NCBI RefSeq assembly: GCF_002042975.1
Contig: NW_018150375.1
Span: 1,526,682 to 1,590,681, forward strand
Reading direction: 5' to 3'
DNA: 64,000 nucleotides
Source of the DNA: Orbicella faveolata
Taxonomy: Eukaryota > Cnidaria > Anthozoa > Scleractinia > Merulinidae
The position numbers and the translations under genes were made by a program. Position 1 is the first letter of the stretch. Each line of letters opens with the position of its first letter. The notes under the pieces are model-generated. The model was not told the origin of the DNA, searched no databases, and saw only the letters and a program-made list of their open reading frames with translations. Of the stretch, positions 61,273-64,000 are shown piece after piece.

Positions 61273-61348
61273 ATGGCAAGTAATTTTGACTCCAAAAGCG
61301 TGGTATTTGTAGTTCCTGATTCCCCACGAATGGAGAGAATCGACTCAA
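61273..61348 (+). CDS. Candidate first coding exon (uncertain)
   Basis: An ATG at 61273 opens a short frame (MASNFDSKSVVFVVPD, ending RIDS) that runs to a consensus donor (gtaagt at 61349). It is preceded by less AT-rich sequence with a YY1-like motif near 60999. No downstream exon could be tied to it before the fibrinogen-related gene begins at 62544, and the sequence matches no family I recognise. It could be a 5' exon of a gene skipping over that locus, or chance. Confidence 0.22.
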
Positions 61349-62543
61349 GTAAGTGAAAATATTAGAAAGGTAGCCAATGGTTTTGGTTAAGGAATCACAG
61401 TTACTCGATCAACATAGTCATCACTAAATTGCTAGTTATTCTCTTGCGAGGTTCGTTTCATATTTTTACGCAGTTGTGGCATATTTCCGGAAAATAACGT
61501 AGAATAATGTAATCAAACTAAAGCGATGTAGAGTTTTTTCTTAGATCAACAATTTACTAAATAAATTCATGCCGTCATTCGTATACATACAGTCTTGATG
61601 TCTTGATAATGGAAGCCGCGTTTTCTTAATTTCTTAAAAGTTACAGCTTTGTAATGCAGTAACATCGCTTTCTTTTGCGTTGTTGGGTCATTCGATCAAT
61701 ATTACGCTAAAGATTTTTTCAGTAGACTTTGACTTGCCCAACTGGATAAACATGTAGACACTCAAACGTTATTCGCAGATAGCATCTGTTCCAAGATATA
61801 CTAGGCGGAAACTGACTAAACAAACGGAACGTAAATTAACTTTGGGCCGTCTATGAATGAAGTTGGCCAATATCAGGGTCCGAATAGGTGTGCTGGAATC
61901 TCCGTTATTAGTTGCATTTTCGGCGAATTCTCTGCCATTCAGTAAACCTTTTAACCCCATTTTTCTCAGTCAACTATATCAGTGAATTTTGCAGATCTTA
62001 ATTCTCGGCTTAAAAACGCGTTATTTCTCAGTTGACAGTTAAAATTTTGACCAATTCTCAGCTATTTACCGTCTCTTCGTATCCGAAAAAGGGTTTGGTT
62101 TTACCCACATAATGGCTTCTACACAAACATGTAAAAGACATCGATCTCTCAGTCTCTCTCAACGAGGCCGTTAGGAGACTCACAAAATAGGTTTTCACAA
62201 TCAGCGCAAACGCCAAAATGTACCGATTTTTAAATGATTAATTTGCGCTTATAGGAAAAAAACAGGGCAAATAAAATATACGTCCCAAAGTATTTCAAAG
62301 GATATCTTGTTGTCGTAATTCTGTCATAAGCATCATTTTCTCGAAGCCAACCATTGGATGAAAACTAAAACTAGTCATAAAAAAAATGCTACGAGTTCTA
62401 TCTTGTTATCTTATAAATTATGCATTAATATGATTATACTGAGTCAACGTTTCTCTGTGGACCATTATTCTTGTAACAAGAATACAGTACAGATCGACAG
62501 TAGAGGCTATCAGTACTCCTTCGGCTCTGATCGTGGAAAGGAA

Positions 62544-64000
62544 ATGATGTTCCGTATTCTGTTGGGTTTGTTCTTCTTCTCCTGTTTGACGGCAACAAGG
62601 TGAGAAAATCAATTGTACTTCACGCCATTCATCTATTTGAGTCAACTCAACGATAATCCAAAGCAATCGGTATTTTAATAGATTCTGTGCAAATCACGTG
62701 GCCTACGCCAGTTTATCATCTTTTTTTTTGGTCTCGATTTGCAATTTAGAAAAAATTACTTGTATATCACGTCTCCCATTGTTGATATGATTGGGATTTT
62801 AATTAATTTCGAGATAGGATCAAAATTTTACCTCATTTGTCACCCCCGATTTAGTCACTAAAACTCACTAAAATGAATTTTTCTTGATACGCTTTTAAAT
62901 GTAAAATTTCTTTAATTCCCTCAAAGAACACTATGAAAATAAAACGGTACTTAACTGTTGCTGATTTATTGCTTGATTATAGGGAACATATCTAAAACTT
63001 CAACTATCAAAATTAAAATCATTTTTATTTTAACCATCAGAGGATTGAATCAGCAGAGATATAAAGTGTTGGAGATGGACTTAAAAGGTAATCTTTACTT
63101 TCACAAGAACGCTCTGCTCTGCAAGTACGAGATCATCAAGCGACTGACCAGTGGAAAATATCATCTGGAAGAACAAAGCCCTATAGGTAATTTACTTACT
63201 TCATTGCGTAAAACGATTGAGAACTCAGAGCACCTTACTTACAATGATTGATGTAATTTCTCTTTGCCTGTAAGATTGACACCAGCGCTTAAATTTTTAA
63301 AGTTTAATCACAAAACTGCCTCTCCCTCGACATTGTACAAAAAAACTCCGGTCGAGAAAAAAGCCGTGACAACCTATATTTAAATACTTTTTCTTCCGTT
63401 ACTTAACGCAGGATTGAGCAAGTCGTCTCCAGTGTTGAACTGCAAGGACTTGAAACAGAAAGCGCCATCACTCGTGTCAGGCGACTATTGGATAGATCCT
63501 GATGGTGGTTCCCATGGTAACGCATTTCAGGCCTACTGTGACCAACAGACGGACGGTGGAGGGTGGACACTAGTTTGGAGTTACACCTTCACAGCCTACT
63601 CAAGTTTCACGAGTGGAGCAAACGCTGTCACGCCGCGTCCAAGCTGGACAGCCAGTGGAGCTAACACTCGAGTGTCTACAACAGTTCCACTGAGTGAGAC
63701 ACATTACGAGGCCATGAACTTTGCTTTGTGGCGCNNCATTGGNAAAGAATTCCTGATCAAGAGCAACATCAACAACTGGATCGCATGCAAGGAAGGCACT
63801 GGCAGCTTGGTGCAATGGAAGGCGGGATCAATCACTTGTAAGCAGGTTAAACAGGTCTCTAAGCGGTGTGCTGGTGTGGTGCCCAAATCATTGACGCTGT
63901 ACTCTCGCGGACCATATCTCTCCAGCAGCAGCCTCTATTATTACTTTGATGGTAGTACAAGTACTAATATGCCTACCCATGATCCATGTGGAAAAAACCA
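62544..64000 (+). CDS. Secreted fibrinogen-related protein (partial, cut by window end)
   Basis: Three exons join in phase: 62544-62599, 63041-63186 and 63412 to beyond 64000. Exon 1 gives a signal peptide (MMFRILLGLFFFSCLTATR; the second ATG at 62547 is also possible). Exon 2 encodes a short cysteine-poor linker (LEMDLKGNLYFHKNALLCKYE). Exon 3 opens the fibrinogen-like domain: CKDLKQKAPSLVSGDYWIDP, then AYCDQQTDGGGWTLVWSYTF. This variant is abundant in stony corals, including proteins reported from the skeletal organic matrix. Secreted members act in adhesion, recognition or matrix; which applies here is unknown. Ambiguous bases at 63735-63736 and 63743 leave a few residues undefined. The end of the domain is outside the window. 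Confidence 0.82.

Noticed and set aside
61076-61348. 90-codon minus-strand frame rich in Ser and Pro
   Set aside because: It is antisense to the more plausible plus-strand ATG and donor, and has no domain.
1-64000. CRISPR array, operon or prophage
   Set aside because: Repeats are dispersed transposons or microsatellites, and the genes are spliced animal genes.

Overview
The window looks like nuclear DNA of a hexacorallian cnidarian, most likely a stony coral. It carries small-intron genes, intronless rhodopsin-like receptors, ShKT-module exons, a secreted fibrinogen-related protein of the kind common in corals, and a dense load of short non-autonomous DNA transposons and tRNA-derived SINEs. 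No bacterial, viral-genome or CRISPR features are seen.

Layout. 0-7.5 kb: two ShKT-module exons on the minus strand (292-411 and 4225-4332) bracket a plus-strand intronless GPCR (2503-3453), with short inverted-repeat elements around them. 7.6-18.6 kb: a 5.2 kb block present twice, each copy with an identical minus-strand intronless GPCR and the last exon of DNAJC2. 18.5-35.2 kb: a complete 18-exon DNAJC2 (MPP11/zuotin) gene on the minus strand, reconstructed exon by exon (1833 nt, 610 aa), with introns full of MITEs, SINEs and long palindromes. 35.2-35.4 kb: a 205 bp divergent promoter region shared with a plus-strand thymopoietin/LAP2-like LEM-domain gene (four exons, 328 aa). A 4.85 kb fossil DIRS-type tyrosine-recombinase retrotransposon sits in intron 2 of that gene and itself carries a solo LTR. 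58.5-64 kb: mostly intergenic, a TA-flanked MITE, a doubtful first exon, and the start of a secreted fibrinogen-related gene cut by the window end.

Caution on structure. Four sets of nearly identical adjacent copies (5226, 275, 5028 and 6259 bp) each have an n or N-run at or beside one copy junction. About 17 kb of the window is therefore probably the same DNA assembled twice (unmerged haplotypes or mis-joined contigs). Gene copies inside these blocks should not be counted as paralogues. The biologically likely content is: one ShKT gene, two GPCRs, one DNAJC2, one LEM-domain gene with one DIRS insertion, and one fibrinogen-related gene.

Functionally, DNAJC2 (ribosome-associated chaperone and chromatin factor) and the LAP2-like inner nuclear membrane protein are housekeeping genes fired head to head. 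The GPCRs and secreted proteins belong to families that are large and fast-changing in corals. I found no convincing new multi-gene system. The most notable structures are the nested GPCR, the divergent gene pair, the layered element-in-element insertions and the long near-perfect inverted repeats.
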